Shown piece by piece: positions 8,005-16,246 of a stretch of DNA of 64,000 bases. Each line of letters opens with the position of its first letter. The first letter of the stretch is position 1. The notes under the pieces were generated by a model. The model saw nothing but the letters and a program-made list of their open reading frames with translations, made no database searches and was not told where the DNA came from. The translations under genes were made by a program, and so were the position numbers. Origin of the DNA: CAIKBL01 sp050247235 (GTDB taxonomy: Bacteria > Pseudomonadota > Gammaproteobacteria > Ga0077536); contig JBFWUN010000019.1 in NCBI GenBank assembly GCA_050247235.1, forward strand, positions 1 to 64,000, in the 5' to 3' direction.

Positions 8005-11000
8005 TCAGAACTCGTCCCACGCCTCGTCAGCGCCGCCGGTGGCAACCCGCTTCACCGGCACCGGATCGGCAGGGGCCTGCGCGGGTTTCGACCAGGGTCG
8101 ACTCGCGCCGCGGCGGTCGACCTTCTGAGTCCCCGTTGATTGCGCCGTCGCACCGACGCCGCTGTCAACCTTGAAGAACCCGATCAGGCTCGTGAGACCG
8201 CGGGATTCATCGTCCATGCTCTCGCTCGCCGCCGCCGACTCCTCCACCAGTGCCGCGTTCTGCTGGGTCACCTGCTCCATCTGCATGATGGCCTTGTTGA
8301 CCTGCTCGATACCGACCGACTGCTCGGCCGAGGCCGCGGCGATCTCGCCAACGATGTCACTGACCTTCTTGACCGCGGACACGATCCCGTCCAGCGTGCT
8401 GCCGGATTCGTTGACCAGGCGGGCGCCCTCCTCCACCTTGCCGACGCTGTCCTTGATCAGCACCTTGATTTCCTTCGCCGCGACCGCGCTGCGTTGCGCC
8501 AGGTTGCGTACTTCGCTCGCCACCACCGCGAAGCCGCGACCATGCTCACCGGCGCGTGCCGCCTCCACCGCCGCATTCAACGCGAGCAGGTTGGTCTGGA
8601 ACGCGATCTCATCGATCACGCCGATGATGTCGGCGATCCGCTTGCTCGACTCGTTAATCTCGCCCATCGCGCCGACCGCCTTGGCCACCACGTCACCGCC
8701 CTGCTGGGCTTCCTCGCGTGCGCCGACGGCCAGCTGGTTTGCCTGTCGGGCGTTGTCCGCGTTCTGCTTCACAGTCCCGGTGAGTTCTTCCATCGCTGCC
8801 GCAGTCTCCTGCAGCGACGACGCCTGTTCCTCGGTCCGCGAACTCAGGTCCTGGTTGCCTTTCGCGATCTCGCCCGCCGACGTGCTGATCGACCGCGCGG
8901 ACTCGCGGATCTTCGTCACCATGTCGCGCAGGTTGCCGCAGCTGGTATTCACGGCGTCGCGCAGCACGGCGAATTCTCCCTGGTAGTTGCCTTCCACGAG
9001 CCGCTGCAGGTCTCCGTTCGCGAGCGCCGTCATTGCGTCACGTGTCTCGGCGACCGGCGCGGAGATCGCGTCAAGCGTGTCGTTCATGCCCTGCACGATC
9101 TTCCGGAAGTCGCCCCAGTGCCGGTCGACATCCGCCCGCGCATCGAGACGCCCGCCCACTGCCGCGTCGGCGAGCCTGGAGGTGTCGGCGATCAAGGCGT
9201 TCAGGACTTCGGCACAGGTGTTCAGGTTGTCCTTGATCGCGCGGAAATCCCCGCTGAACTCCTGGGTGATCGGCGCGGGGATCCGGCCTTCGGCAATCTC
9301 CTTCAGCTGCGCGGCCGCCACGTTCAGAGGAGCGACGATGGCGTCCAGCAGCTCGTTCACGCCGCTGGAGACGATCTTCAGGAAACCGTCGAACTGCGAC
9401 GCGTCCAGCCGCGTGGCGAGCTTGCCGGCGGCGGCCTCGGTAATGGTGTGCTGGATCTGGAATTCCGCGTTCCGCTGGGCCGTGAGATCTGCCCACTCGA
9501 CGACGGTACCCATCCGCTGGCCCGCCTCGTCGCTGACCGGGGTCGCGACGATGCGCAGCAGTCGGCCACCCACCTTGATCTCCGCCGTATGGGTCGTCTT
9601 CAGCGCCTCGAGCATCCGTTGCTGATGGGCGGGATTCTTGTGAAACACGTCGATGCTGCGACCGATCACCGTGGCAGGATCGAAATTCGGCAGATCCCGG
9701 CGCAGGTCCTCCTTGATGTTGTTGAGCATTTCCGTAACCGCGCGGTTCATGAAGACCACGTTGCGGTCGGCGTCGGCTATCATGACGTTGGACGAGGTCA
9801 CCTCCAGCGCCTGCACGATGCGCAGTGCCTCGTTCTTTTCGCGCACGATGCGCGCGAACAGCACCGACTGCATCTTCTCCAGTGCTCGCAGCAGATCACC
9901 CACTTCGTCCGCGGAGTCGGCCGCGATCGCGTTGTCGAAATTGCCCTCTGCAACCTGTTCAGCAACGGCGACCGCCCCGGCGACCCGCCGGCTCAGACGC
10001 GACCCGTACAGGTACGCGAACACCGCGACGACGAGTGCCGCCAGGGCCGACAGGCCGAGCAGCTGCCACTGCAGCGCTCCGATCGGCGCGCGAACCTCGG
10101 ATTCATCGATCTCGGCCATCAGCGACCACTTCAGGCCTTCGATCGCGAGCGGCGCGAACGCGCCGAACACCACGCCGCCGTGACGATCGACGTATTCGGC
10201 ATGGCCGGTTTCGCCCGCTAGCACGCGGCGCGCGCCTTCCGTGTCCAGCTTGACCTTGAACAGGGTCGGGGCTTGGTCGATGCGGCTCTGCGAACGCATC
10301 AAACCATCTTCGCCTACGAGGTAAGTCTCGCCGCTCTCGCCGAGTCCGGCGCTCTCCTGCATCAGCGCGTTGATCTTGTCTACCGGCATCTGCAGCGCAA
10401 CAACCCCCACCTTGCGGCCCGCGTGGAACACCGGCGCGGCGATGAACGAGGCGGGCGCCTCGTAGGACGGGGTGTACGGCGCGAAGTCCACGAGAAACGT
10501 GCTGCCTTCGGTGTCGCTCGCGATCGCGGCCTCGAACGCGCGTGCGAGCCCCGTGTTTCGCGTGGCGTCGCTGCGCACGTCGGTCGCGAAGTCCGTCTCC
10601 TTGAAAACGCTGTAGACGACATTGCCCTGGGGGTCGAACAGGAACAGGTCATAGAAGCCGAGCTGGGCCTGGTATCGGCTCAGCCAGGGATGAAAGCGGG
10701 CGTGCACGCGGTGGTAGGCACCGTCCGCGGCCACTTCTTCCAGCTGGTTCTTCTGGCCCAGCGGGTGCGCGTTCTTCGCGATGTAGTGGTATTGCGCGAT
10801 CCGGCCCTGCAGGCTGGCCGGGATCAACGCTGCTGTCTCGACGTCCTGACCGCTCTGTTTGCGGTACTCGGCGGCGAATACCTCCCCGTACTGCTGCGCC
10901 AGGGTCGCATCCAGGTCGGCCGGGGCGGAGGCCGCGGCGAGCGCCGTGAACGACTCGTTGAATGCCTCGACCGCCTGCGGCAGGGTCGGCGTCCGGGCGA

Positions 11001-11229
11001 GTGATTCGAGCTGTTCATGGACCTTCGTGAAATAGTCTTCCACCGCCATCCGCTTGACCGCGACGAGCGAGTCGAGCTGGTGGTAGGCCTGCGCTTCCAG
11101 CGCCTTGCCGGCCTGCAGGGTGCTGGCGATGGTGGCGAGCAGCACGGGCACGATACCGGCCGCGAGCATCGCAGCGATCAGTTTGGGGCGCAGGCGGAGC
11201 CTGGCGAGCAAGGACATCATCGGGTTCAT
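8005..11229 (-). CDS. Methyl-accepting chemotaxis protein with Cache sensor, PAS and multiple HAMP-like units
   Basis: A 1074-residue chemoreceptor, about twice the length of enteric MCPs. The ATG at 11229 is supported by GGAG five bases upstream; the frame upstream of it is not conserved in character. Order: membrane helix (LIAAMLAAGIVPVLLATIAS), ~350-residue periplasmic Cache-type sensor region, second membrane helix (LLGLSALAALVVAVFAYLYG), HAMP, a PAS-like domain (SNVMIADADRNVVFMNRAV...), a string of HAMP-like repeats (AAAGKLATRLD..., LKEIAEGRIPAPI..., ALANGDLQRLVEG), and the signalling hairpin whose tip reads EIAFQTNLLALNAAVEAARA. It ends AWDEF, which fits the xWxxF CheR/CheB docking pentapeptide (NWETF in E. 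coli receptors). It would control CheA activity in a membrane array. The ligand is unknown. Confidence 0.93.
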   Translation of the reverse strand: MNPMMSLLARLRLRPKLIAAMLAAGIVPVLLATIASTLQAGKALEAQAYHQLDSLVAVKRMAVEDYFTKVHEQLESLARTPTLPQAVEAFNESFTALAAASAPADLDATLAQQYGEVFAAEYRKQSGQDVETAALIPASLQGRIAQYHYIAKNAHPLGQKNQLEEVAADGAYHRVHARFHPWLSRYQAQLGFYDLFLFDPQGNVVYSVFKETDFATDVRSDATRNTGLARAFEAAIASDTEGSTFLVDFAPYTPSYEAPASFIAAPVFHAGRKVGVVALQMPVDKINALMQESAGLGESGETYLVGEDGLMRSQSRIDQAPTLFKVKLDTEGARRVLAGETGHAEYVDRHGGVVFGAFAPLAIEGLKWSLMAEIDESEVRAPIGALQWQLLGLSALAALVVAVFAYLYGSRLSRRVAGAVAVAEQVAEGNFDNAIAADSADEVGDLLRALEKMQSVLFARIVREKNEALRIVQALEVTSSNVMIADADRNVVFMNRAVTEMLNNIKEDLRRDLPNFDPATVIGRSIDVFHKNPAHQQRMLEALKTTHTAEIKVGGRLLRIVATPVSDEAGQRMGTVVEWADLTAQRNAEFQIQHTITEAAAGKLATRLDASQFDGFLKIVSSGVNELLDAIVAPLNVAAAQLKEIAEGRIPAPITQEFSGDFRAIKDNLNTCAEVLNALIADTSRLADAAVGGRLDARADVDRHWGDFRKIVQGMNDTLDAISAPVAETRDAMTALANGDLQRLVEGNYQGEFAVLRDAVNTSCGNLRDMVTKIRESARSISTSAGEIAKGNQDLSSRTEEQASSLQETAAAMEELTGTVKQNADNARQANQLAVGAREEAQQGGDVVAKAVGAMGEINESSKRIADIIGVIDEIAFQTNLLALNAAVEAARAGEHGRGFAVVASEVRNLAQRSAVAAKEIKVLIKDSVGKVEEGARLVNESGSTLDGIVSAVKKVSDIVGEIAAASAEQSVGIEQVNKAIMQMEQVTQQNAALVEESAAASESMDDESRGLTSLIGFFKVDSGVGATAQSTGTQKVDRRGASRPWSKPAQAPADPVPVKRVATGGADEAWDEF

Positions 11230-11400
11230 CGCAGCTCCGTCGTCGGTGGTTCTGGACACGGTTGTGACTCGGTCGCATTGCGCCGTCACGCCCCGGGGTA
11301 TCGACGAGCGCGCGCCGACCTTGAGGCCGCAGGGGGTGCTGGGCGGGCGCGGGACCGGGTGCCGGACGGACGCCGGCACCGGCCGTGTGTCACCGGGACG

Positions 11401-12402
11401 TCAGGCCAGCAGCTCAGCGAGGCTCCGGTCGATGCAGGCGTTGTCCGGTGCCGACAGCCCGAACCCGGCCCCGTGGCCCCACACCGAAGGGATGGGCCGG
11501 CACTCGGCCCGCGGCATCCCGGCGACTTCGGCCTCGTTGTCCGCGACCCGGAAATACAGGTCGGTGGTGCCTGGCATCACGATCGCCCGGCAACGGATGG
11601 CCGCGAGCGCACGGGCGAAATCGCCATCGAACACCGGGTTGGCGCTGATGTCGCCGTGCAGCCAGGTATCCGCCATCGCGAGCAGGTCATTGGCGTCGTT
11701 CTGCAGAAAGTACTGCTGCGTGAGCCGAACCACGTCATCCCGCGCGCCCAGCCCAAGTTCCCGGTAGTGTCGGCCACGCATGAAGTCCTGGGAGAACAAC
11801 CAGGCCGCGTAGACCTTCCCGAACGTCATCAGGCCACGCATCGGCGGGCTGTCGTACCAGCCGTCCTTGAAGTCGGGGTCCAGCCTCAGCGCCGCCATCG
11901 CGCTGTCGACGAACAGGTAGTTGTGCTCGGAAATCCGCGCCGACGCGCAGATCGGGGCGATCGCGTCCACGAGATCCGGGAACAGCGCGCCCCACTGGAA
12001 TGACTGCATGCCGCCCATCGAGAACCCGGTGACAAGCCGGATCCGGCGCACCCCCAGGTGCTCGACCAGCAGCCGGTGCTGGCAGACGACATTGTCATAC
12101 AGGGAGACACGCGGGAACCCGCCGCGTCCATGCGGGGGCGGGGTGTTGCTGGGCGACGTCGAGAACCCGTTGCCGAACATGTTCGGGATCACGACGAAAA
12201 ATCGCGAGGTGTCGATCGCGCGGCCAGGAGCCACCATGTACTCGGTTTCAGTGTGCCGGCCGGCGTAGAAGGTCGGTACCACGACAACGTTGTCCCGCGT
12301 CGCCGACAGCGTACCGAACGTCCTGTAAGCGAGACGCAGGTCGAGCGTGACACCCGACTGCAAGGTATGGCGTGGAATCTCGAAGATCTGGTAATCGCTC
12401 AT
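11401..12402 (-). CDS. MetX-like alpha/beta hydrolase (homoserine O-acetyltransferase superfamily)
   Basis: A 333-residue alpha/beta hydrolase of the MetX type. The N-terminal part (LRLAYRTFGTLSATRDNVVVVPTF) is the characteristic start of the family; the nucleophile Ser128 sits in GFSMGGMQSFQWG; an acid in PGTTDLYF and a His in VWGHGAG complete the triad. True homoserine acetyltransferases are ~370-380 residues with a lid insertion and read GGSMGG or GGSFGG at the elbow; this shorter protein with GFSMGG belongs to the MetX-like hydrolases whose function is largely unknown. No methionine biosynthesis genes are near. The gene starts 19 bp downstream of an SMR transporter gene on the same strand and may be co-transcribed with it. 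Confidence 0.82.
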   Translation of the reverse strand: MSDYQIFEIPRHTLQSGVTLDLRLAYRTFGTLSATRDNVVVVPTFYAGRHTETEYMVAPGRAIDTSRFFVVIPNMFGNGFSTSPSNTPPPHGRGGFPRVSLYDNVVCQHRLLVEHLGVRRIRLVTGFSMGGMQSFQWGALFPDLVDAIAPICASARISEHNYLFVDSAMAALRLDPDFKDGWYDSPPMRGLMTFGKVYAAWLFSQDFMRGRHYRELGLGARDDVVRLTQQYFLQNDANDLLAMADTWLHGDISANPVFDGDFARALAAIRCRAIVMPGTTDLYFRVADNEAEVAGMPRAECRPIPSVWGHGAGFGLSAPDNACIDRSLAELLA

Positions 12403-12421
12403 GAGGCCTCCGGGGAAACTT

Positions 12422-12751
12422 TCAGTGCGGCATCGAGGTGGAAAACAGCGTCAGCACGAGCACACCCGCGACGATGAGTGCGATCCCCGCGAATGCCGGC
12501 GTGTCGAGGGTCTGCCCGTACATCAGCCACGCGATGAGCATGACGAGCACCTGGCCGATGCCGGACCAGATTGCGTAGGCGATCCCGACCGGCACGCTGC
12601 GCAACGTCACGCTCAGGAAGTAGAACGCGGCGGTATAGCCCACGAGCACGAGCATGGACGGCACCGGTACACGAAAGCCATCCGCCGCCTTGAGCGCAGA
12701 GGTGGCCACGACCTCGCACAGGATCGCAATCGTCAGGGTCACGTAATGCAC
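12422..12751 (-). CDS. SMR family multidrug/quaternary-ammonium efflux protein (EmrE/QacE-like)
   Basis: A 109-residue four-helix inner-membrane protein from a GTG start at 12751 with AGGA about seven bases upstream. The essential membrane Glu is in ILCEVVATSALK (Glu13, equivalent to EmrE Glu14), and the conserved GIAYAIWSGIG segment of helix 3 is present. SMR proteins work as antiparallel dimers exchanging protons for cationic compounds or, in the Gdx subfamily, guanidinium; the AYAIWSGIG motif fits the EmrE-like drug subfamily. A longer frame upstream overlaps the divergent transporter promoter region and lacks the family pattern. Confidence 0.9.
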   Translation of the reverse strand: MHYVTLTIAILCEVVATSALKAADGFRVPVPSMLVLVGYTAAFYFLSVTLRSVPVGIAYAIWSGIGQVLVMLIAWLMYGQTLDTPAFAGIALIVAGVLVLTLFSTSMPH

Positions 12752-12843
12752 TGCCAGGTCCTGCGCCGCTCGGGATGCGCGTAGTATAAGGGTCGCGTGC
12801 ACTGCTTTGACGGGCCGTATCGAATCCGGGATGCTAGCCCGCC

Positions 12844-14472
12844 ATGAACCCCCGCGCGATCGTGCGACGATTCCATGAACGCCACGTGGCGGAACTCGCC
12901 GCCGAGTTCCGTCTCGAGTACCTGCCGCCCCTGATGGTGTACCTCGCAGCCGGGGTGTCGGGTCTGACGGCGATTGTCGGGACGTTCTTCGTGAAGGATT
13001 ACCTCGGCCTGTCCGCGGCGTTCCTCGCGGCGATTGGTTTCTGGGCGGGTATCCCGTGGGCACTCAAGATGCCGATGGGTCACCTTGTCGATCTCCTGTG
13101 GCGTTACAAATCGTGGTTCGTGGTTCTGGGCGCGGGCCTCATCGCGTCGAGCATGGTCATCATGCTCGGTCTGCTGGGCGCACCAGACCAGATGCGCCGC
13201 TACCTCTCGCTCGAGCACTGGTACGTTCTGTCGGCGCTGCTCTCACCCGTCGGTTACATGATGCAGGACACGGTGGCCGATGCGATGACCGTGGACGCCG
13301 TACCGGCATTCGACGAGACCGGCGTGCGCGTGCCTGACGATCGCCGGAAACTGATGAACACGACGATGCAGACGCTCGGTCGCATCGCGATCATCGGCGG
13401 TGGCGTGCTGGTGTCACTCGTCAACGTGCTGTTGTTCGCGGGCATCGACCAGGCGAACCCTGACGCCGTGCGGACCGTGTACCTGCAGGTCTACTCTCTC
13501 GCGCTGCTCATTCCCGCGATTTCCATCGCCGGAATCGTGCTCGCCGCGCTGCTCAAGGCCCGCCGCGTCCGCGCACTGGTGGCGGCAGGGCGTTCACGCA
13601 GTGACGTGCTGACAGATCTGTCCGAACACCCCGACAGGGTTACGCCCAACGCGTGGATTCTTGGCGGCAGCGCGGCGTTCATTGCGCTGACCTTGTCCGT
13701 GGGGCTGTCGGATCTCGTGTACGGACAGGAGATCATCTTCGGTGGTTCGTTCACTGTCATCGCGTTCCTGATGTGGAAATTGCTTCGCGAGTTGTCCGAG
13801 CAGGCGCGACGCACGCTGCTGGGCACCGCGATTATCATCTTCGTGTTCCGGGCGATACCCGGACCCGGCGCCGGCAGCACCTGGTGGATGATCGACGAAC
13901 TTGGATTCGACCAGGCGTTCCTGGCGAGGCTCTCACTGCTTTCGAGCGTACTGACCCTCGTCGGGCTGTTCGCGTTCCGCCGCATGATGGCCGAGCGCTC
14001 GATCGTCTACATCGTAAGCCTGCTCACGGTCGCGGGTTTCCTGTTGGGACTGCCGATCCTCGGTATGTACCACGGTTTGCACGATTGGACGGCGTCGATG
14101 ACGCATGGAATCGTGGATGCGAGGTTCATTGCGCTCATCGACACGGCGCTCGAGTCGCCACTGGGCCAGATTTCGATGGTCCCGCTGCTGGCCTGGATCG
14201 CCAATTCCGCGCCTGCGCACCTGAAGGCCACTTACTTCGCGGTCATGGCGTCGTTCACCAATCTCGCTCTGTCAGCATCCCAACTCGGTACGAAGTACCT
14301 CAACGTGCTGTTCGAGGTGACTCGCGAAGTGCGCGACTCGGGAGGGACAATCTCGGTCCCGGCGGACTACTCGCAACTTGGGACGCTGCTGCTCGTGGTC
14401 AGCGCCCTGTCGCTGCTGCTACCGCTGGCCGCGATCGGGAGCACACGCCTGTGCGGCCTGCGCAGCGTCTGA
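12844..14472 (+). CDS. MFS / BT1-like membrane transporter
   Basis: A 542-residue polytopic membrane protein with about 12 hydrophobic segments. After a cytoplasmic N-terminus (residues 1-25) come helices around PPLMVYLAAGVSGLTAIVGTFFV and a charged loop KMPMGHLVDLLWRYK, which resembles the KPxxGxxxDxxP-like loop of folate-biopterin (BT1) and related MFS transporters. The segment GYMMQDTVADAMTVDAV is another feature of this group. It is divergent from the SMR gene (93 bp apart) and convergent with exoD, with only 5 bp between stops. The substrate is unknown. No Shine-Dalgarno is evident before the ATG at 12844, so the start is tentative. Confidence 0.72.
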   Translation: MNPRAIVRRFHERHVAELAAEFRLEYLPPLMVYLAAGVSGLTAIVGTFFVKDYLGLSAAFLAAIGFWAGIPWALKMPMGHLVDLLWRYKSWFVVLGAGLIASSMVIMLGLLGAPDQMRRYLSLEHWYVLSALLSPVGYMMQDTVADAMTVDAVPAFDETGVRVPDDRRKLMNTTMQTLGRIAIIGGGVLVSLVNVLLFAGIDQANPDAVRTVYLQVYSLALLIPAISIAGIVLAALLKARRVRALVAAGRSRSDVLTDLSEHPDRVTPNAWILGGSAAFIALTLSVGLSDLVYGQEIIFGGSFTVIAFLMWKLLRELSEQARRTLLGTAIIIFVFRAIPGPGAGSTWWMIDELGFDQAFLARLSLLSSVLTLVGLFAFRRMMAERSIVYIVSLLTVAGFLLGLPILGMYHGLHDWTASMTHGIVDARFIALIDTALESPLGQISMVPLLAWIANSAPAHLKATYFAVMASFTNLALSASQLGTKYLNVLFEVTREVRDSGGTISVPADYSQLGTLLLVVSALSLLLPLAAIGSTRLCGLRSV

Positions 14473-14477
14473 GCGAT

Positions 14478-15128
14478 TCAGAAGAGTCGCGACAGGACGT
14501 CATTTTCGTGCAGGTTCATGCCGAGCACGAATACCGCCCACGCGAGCGCGCCGAAATACACCAGCGTCACCGCGATCATCGCGTAACCGAGGAAGATGAA
14601 CAGACCGTCGCGCTCCACGAGTCCGGCGGCCAGCAGAAGCACGGCCACACCCGGAAACGTATTCGAGAACGGCACGAGCCCGAGCGGGAACAGCAGCAGT
14701 ACGCCGCCAAGGACGAGCATCGCACCGTTAACGCGGTTCAGCGTAGCGCCGTGCGTGAGCCACATCCAGCGTGGCCGGATAACCTTCTCGATTCTCTGCA
14801 TGAGCAGGATTCCCTTGTCGAGCGCCGGGAGAAGGCTCACGACTTCGACCCGGTGGCGCAGCAACCGTCCCGGCAGCCACGGCAGACGGTTCAGCACGAC
14901 GCCGAAGCCCACCGTGATGACGACCAGGCTGAACACGGTGCTCACGCCGGGGATGGACACCGGCAGCAGGAACGGCACCATCAGGAACATCACGAACAGC
15001 AGGAGTCCCTGTTCGCCGACGAGTTCGAGCAGGTGCCCGAGCGAGACGTGCTCGCCGTCAACGGCGTCGCGTACATCGCGAAGAGTCTGGGACAGGGTAC
15101 GGTCGGTGTCGTGGAATCGGATACTCAT
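14478..15128 (-). CDS. ExoD-family membrane protein (exopolysaccharide synthesis)
   Basis: A 216-residue protein with the ExoD pattern: an N-terminal soluble segment (LSQTLRDVRDAVDGEHVSLGHLLELVGEQG) followed by LLFVMFLMVPFLLPVSIPGVST, a charged linker, and two or three C-terminal helices (GAMLVLGGVLLLFPLGLVPFSNTFPGVAVLLLAAGL...). ExoD was named from Rhizobium exopolysaccharide and alkali-sensitivity mutants; its biochemical role is unclear, and the family is widespread. It stands alone on the minus strand, convergent with the preceding transporter gene. Start at the ATG at 15128. Confidence 0.85.
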   Translation of the reverse strand: MSIRFHDTDRTLSQTLRDVRDAVDGEHVSLGHLLELVGEQGLLLFVMFLMVPFLLPVSIPGVSTVFSLVVITVGFGVVLNRLPWLPGRLLRHRVEVVSLLPALDKGILLMQRIEKVIRPRWMWLTHGATLNRVNGAMLVLGGVLLLFPLGLVPFSNTFPGVAVLLLAAGLVERDGLFIFLGYAMIAVTLVYFGALAWAVFVLGMNLHENDVLSRLF

Positions 15129-15267
15129 TGGCGCGGCCGCGTGGCATTTCCATTATGGGGCCGGCACGTTAGCAGTCTCCATTCCCCGCGAACAGCGGCA
15201 CCGGCGCCGCCGGGTGTGCCGCGAATCGTCGGATCCTGACGCGGGTCGGCGGGGTTCGGAGGCGTGG

Positions 15268-15279
15268 TGCCCGCGGGCA
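15268..15279. promoter_or_regulatory. 12-bp palindrome upstream of the sigma-54 promoter
   Basis: TGCCCGCGGGCA is a perfect dyad centred about 135 bp before the predicted start of the small RNA at 15409, the distance at which enhancer-binding activators of sigma-54 usually bind. The sequence does not match the NtrC consensus well, so the binding protein is unknown and the site could be chance in GC-rich DNA. Confidence 0.3.
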
Positions 15280-15382
15280 TCGTCATGCGGATGCACGCAA
15301 ACTGCGCCGGAAGTCTCCTGCGAGGGGTGCAATTGTGCGCGCGGTCACATCCCCGCGGCGGCACTTTCGCGCTGCGCGACGT

Positions 15383-15398
15383 TGGCACCCCGCTTGCT
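15383..15398 (+). promoter_or_regulatory. Sigma-54 (RpoN) promoter, consensus match
   Basis: TGGCAC-N5-TTGCT, with the invariant GG at 15384-15385 (-24) and GC at 15396-15397 (-12) and the exact 5-bp spacer, matches the RpoN consensus TGGCACN5TTGCW at every fixed position. It points rightwards in a 373-bp stretch without protein genes. Twelve bases past the -12 element lies A15409, the first base of a perfect hairpin, and a strong intrinsic terminator follows about 40 bases later. It cannot serve msrA or exoD, which are both on the minus strand. Confidence 0.8.
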
Positions 15399-15408
15399 CT
15401 ATCCCTGT

Positions 15409-15477
15409 ACGTGCCAACGCACGTTTCTTTCCTCCCTCTGCGAAATCTTCGGCGCCCCTAGGGGCGCCGTTCTTTTT
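15409..15477 (+). ncRNA. Candidate sigma-54-dependent small RNA (~69 nt)
   Basis: The inferred transcript starts at A15409. Its parts are: a perfect 5-prime hairpin ACGUGC-CAAC-GCACGU (15409-15424); an unpaired pyrimidine-rich linker (15425-15449) that includes UUUCCUCCCUCU, complementary to GGAGG-type Shine-Dalgarno sequences; and an intrinsic terminator (15450-15477). This is the architecture of many trans-acting, often Hfq-dependent, bacterial regulatory RNAs. No open reading frame with a ribosome site fits in it. I do not recognise the family; the sigma-54 sRNAs GlmY/GlmZ, CrcZ and NrsZ are all much longer. Its existence is inferred from promoter, hairpin and terminator register only. Confidence 0.6.
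15450..15477 (+). terminator. Rho-independent terminator of the small RNA
   Basis: The palindrome GGCGCCCCTAGGGGCGCC (15451-15468), extended by C15450:G15469, forms an 8-bp stem with a CUAG loop, followed by TTCTTTTT (15470-15477). The T-run is on the plus strand only, so the terminator serves rightward transcription. In the leftward direction the same hairpin may weakly stop read-through from msrA. Confidence 0.85.
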
Positions 15478-15501
15478 GCCGCGCGATGATGCCTTTCCGC
15501 C

Positions 15502-16134
15502 TCACCCGCACGTCACGCCGGTGCCGCCCAATCCGCAGTAACCGCCCGGGTTCTTCGCCAGGTATTGCTGGTGATAGTCCTCGGCGTAGTAGAACTCGCC
15601 GGCCGCGAGGATCTCCGTCGTAATGGCGGGGAATCCGGCGGCCGAGAGTCGCGCCTGAAAAGCCGCGCGGGACGCCTCCGCCGTCAGCTGCTGAGACGCG
15701 TCATGGAAATAGATCCCGGAACGGTACTGCGTGCCGACGTCGTTGCCCTGACGCATGCCCTGAGTAGGGTTGTGCGACTCCCAGAACACCCGCAGCAAAT
15801 CGGCGAACGAGAGCTGGTCGCGATGGTAGATCACGCGGACGACTTCGGCGTGCCCGGTCAGGCCCGAACAGACCTCCTCATAAAGCGGGTTGGGCGTGCT
15901 GCCTGCCGAGTAGCCGACCGCCGTGGTATGGACACCCGGGATCTGCCAGAACTTGCGCTCTGCACCCCAGAAGCAACCCAGGCCGAACATCGCCAGGTCA
16001 CAGTCGGCAGGGAACGGCGGCAGGAGGTTCGTCTTCAGCACGTAATGGCAATCGGTGATTCGCAGCGGTGTGGCCCTGCCACGCAGCGCGTCCGCCGGGG
16101 CCGGGATGTCGAGTTTCTTACCGACGGTCAACAT
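15502..16134 (-). CDS. msrA: Peptide-methionine (S)-S-oxide reductase
   Basis: A 210-residue MsrA that repairs oxidised methionine (S-sulfoxide) in proteins, using thioredoxin. The catalytic cysteine is in the signature GCFWGAERKFWQIPGV, the GYSAG and NPTQGMRQGNDVGTQYRSGIY segments are typical, and the C-terminus carries further Cys residues (GYCGLGGTGVTCG), the resolving cysteines. About 50 residues precede the catalytic motif, as in the longer E. coli-type MsrA. Divergent from the LpxR-like gene. No msrB is seen nearby. Confidence 0.96.
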   Translation of the reverse strand: MLTVGKKLDIPAPADALRGRATPLRITDCHYVLKTNLLPPFPADCDLAMFGLGCFWGAERKFWQIPGVHTTAVGYSAGSTPNPLYEEVCSGLTGHAEVVRVIYHRDQLSFADLLRVFWESHNPTQGMRQGNDVGTQYRSGIYFHDASQQLTAEASRAAFQARLSAAGFPAITTEILAAGEFYYAEDYHQQYLAKNPGGYCGLGGTGVTCG

Positions 16135-16246
16135 TTTGTTAAGCTCCTCGTCGATGAATGCGAATGCCCGCAGATTTCTACATTACCACGAATGGTACTG
16201 CCCCTCGGGGTGCGGTGGGAGTGTGCGCCGACGGGGCGATGACTGC

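Noticed and set aside
8140..10221. Long plus-strand open frame antisense to the chemoreceptor
   Set aside because: Composition is that of a shadow frame; the minus-strand protein is a complete chemoreceptor with all motifs.
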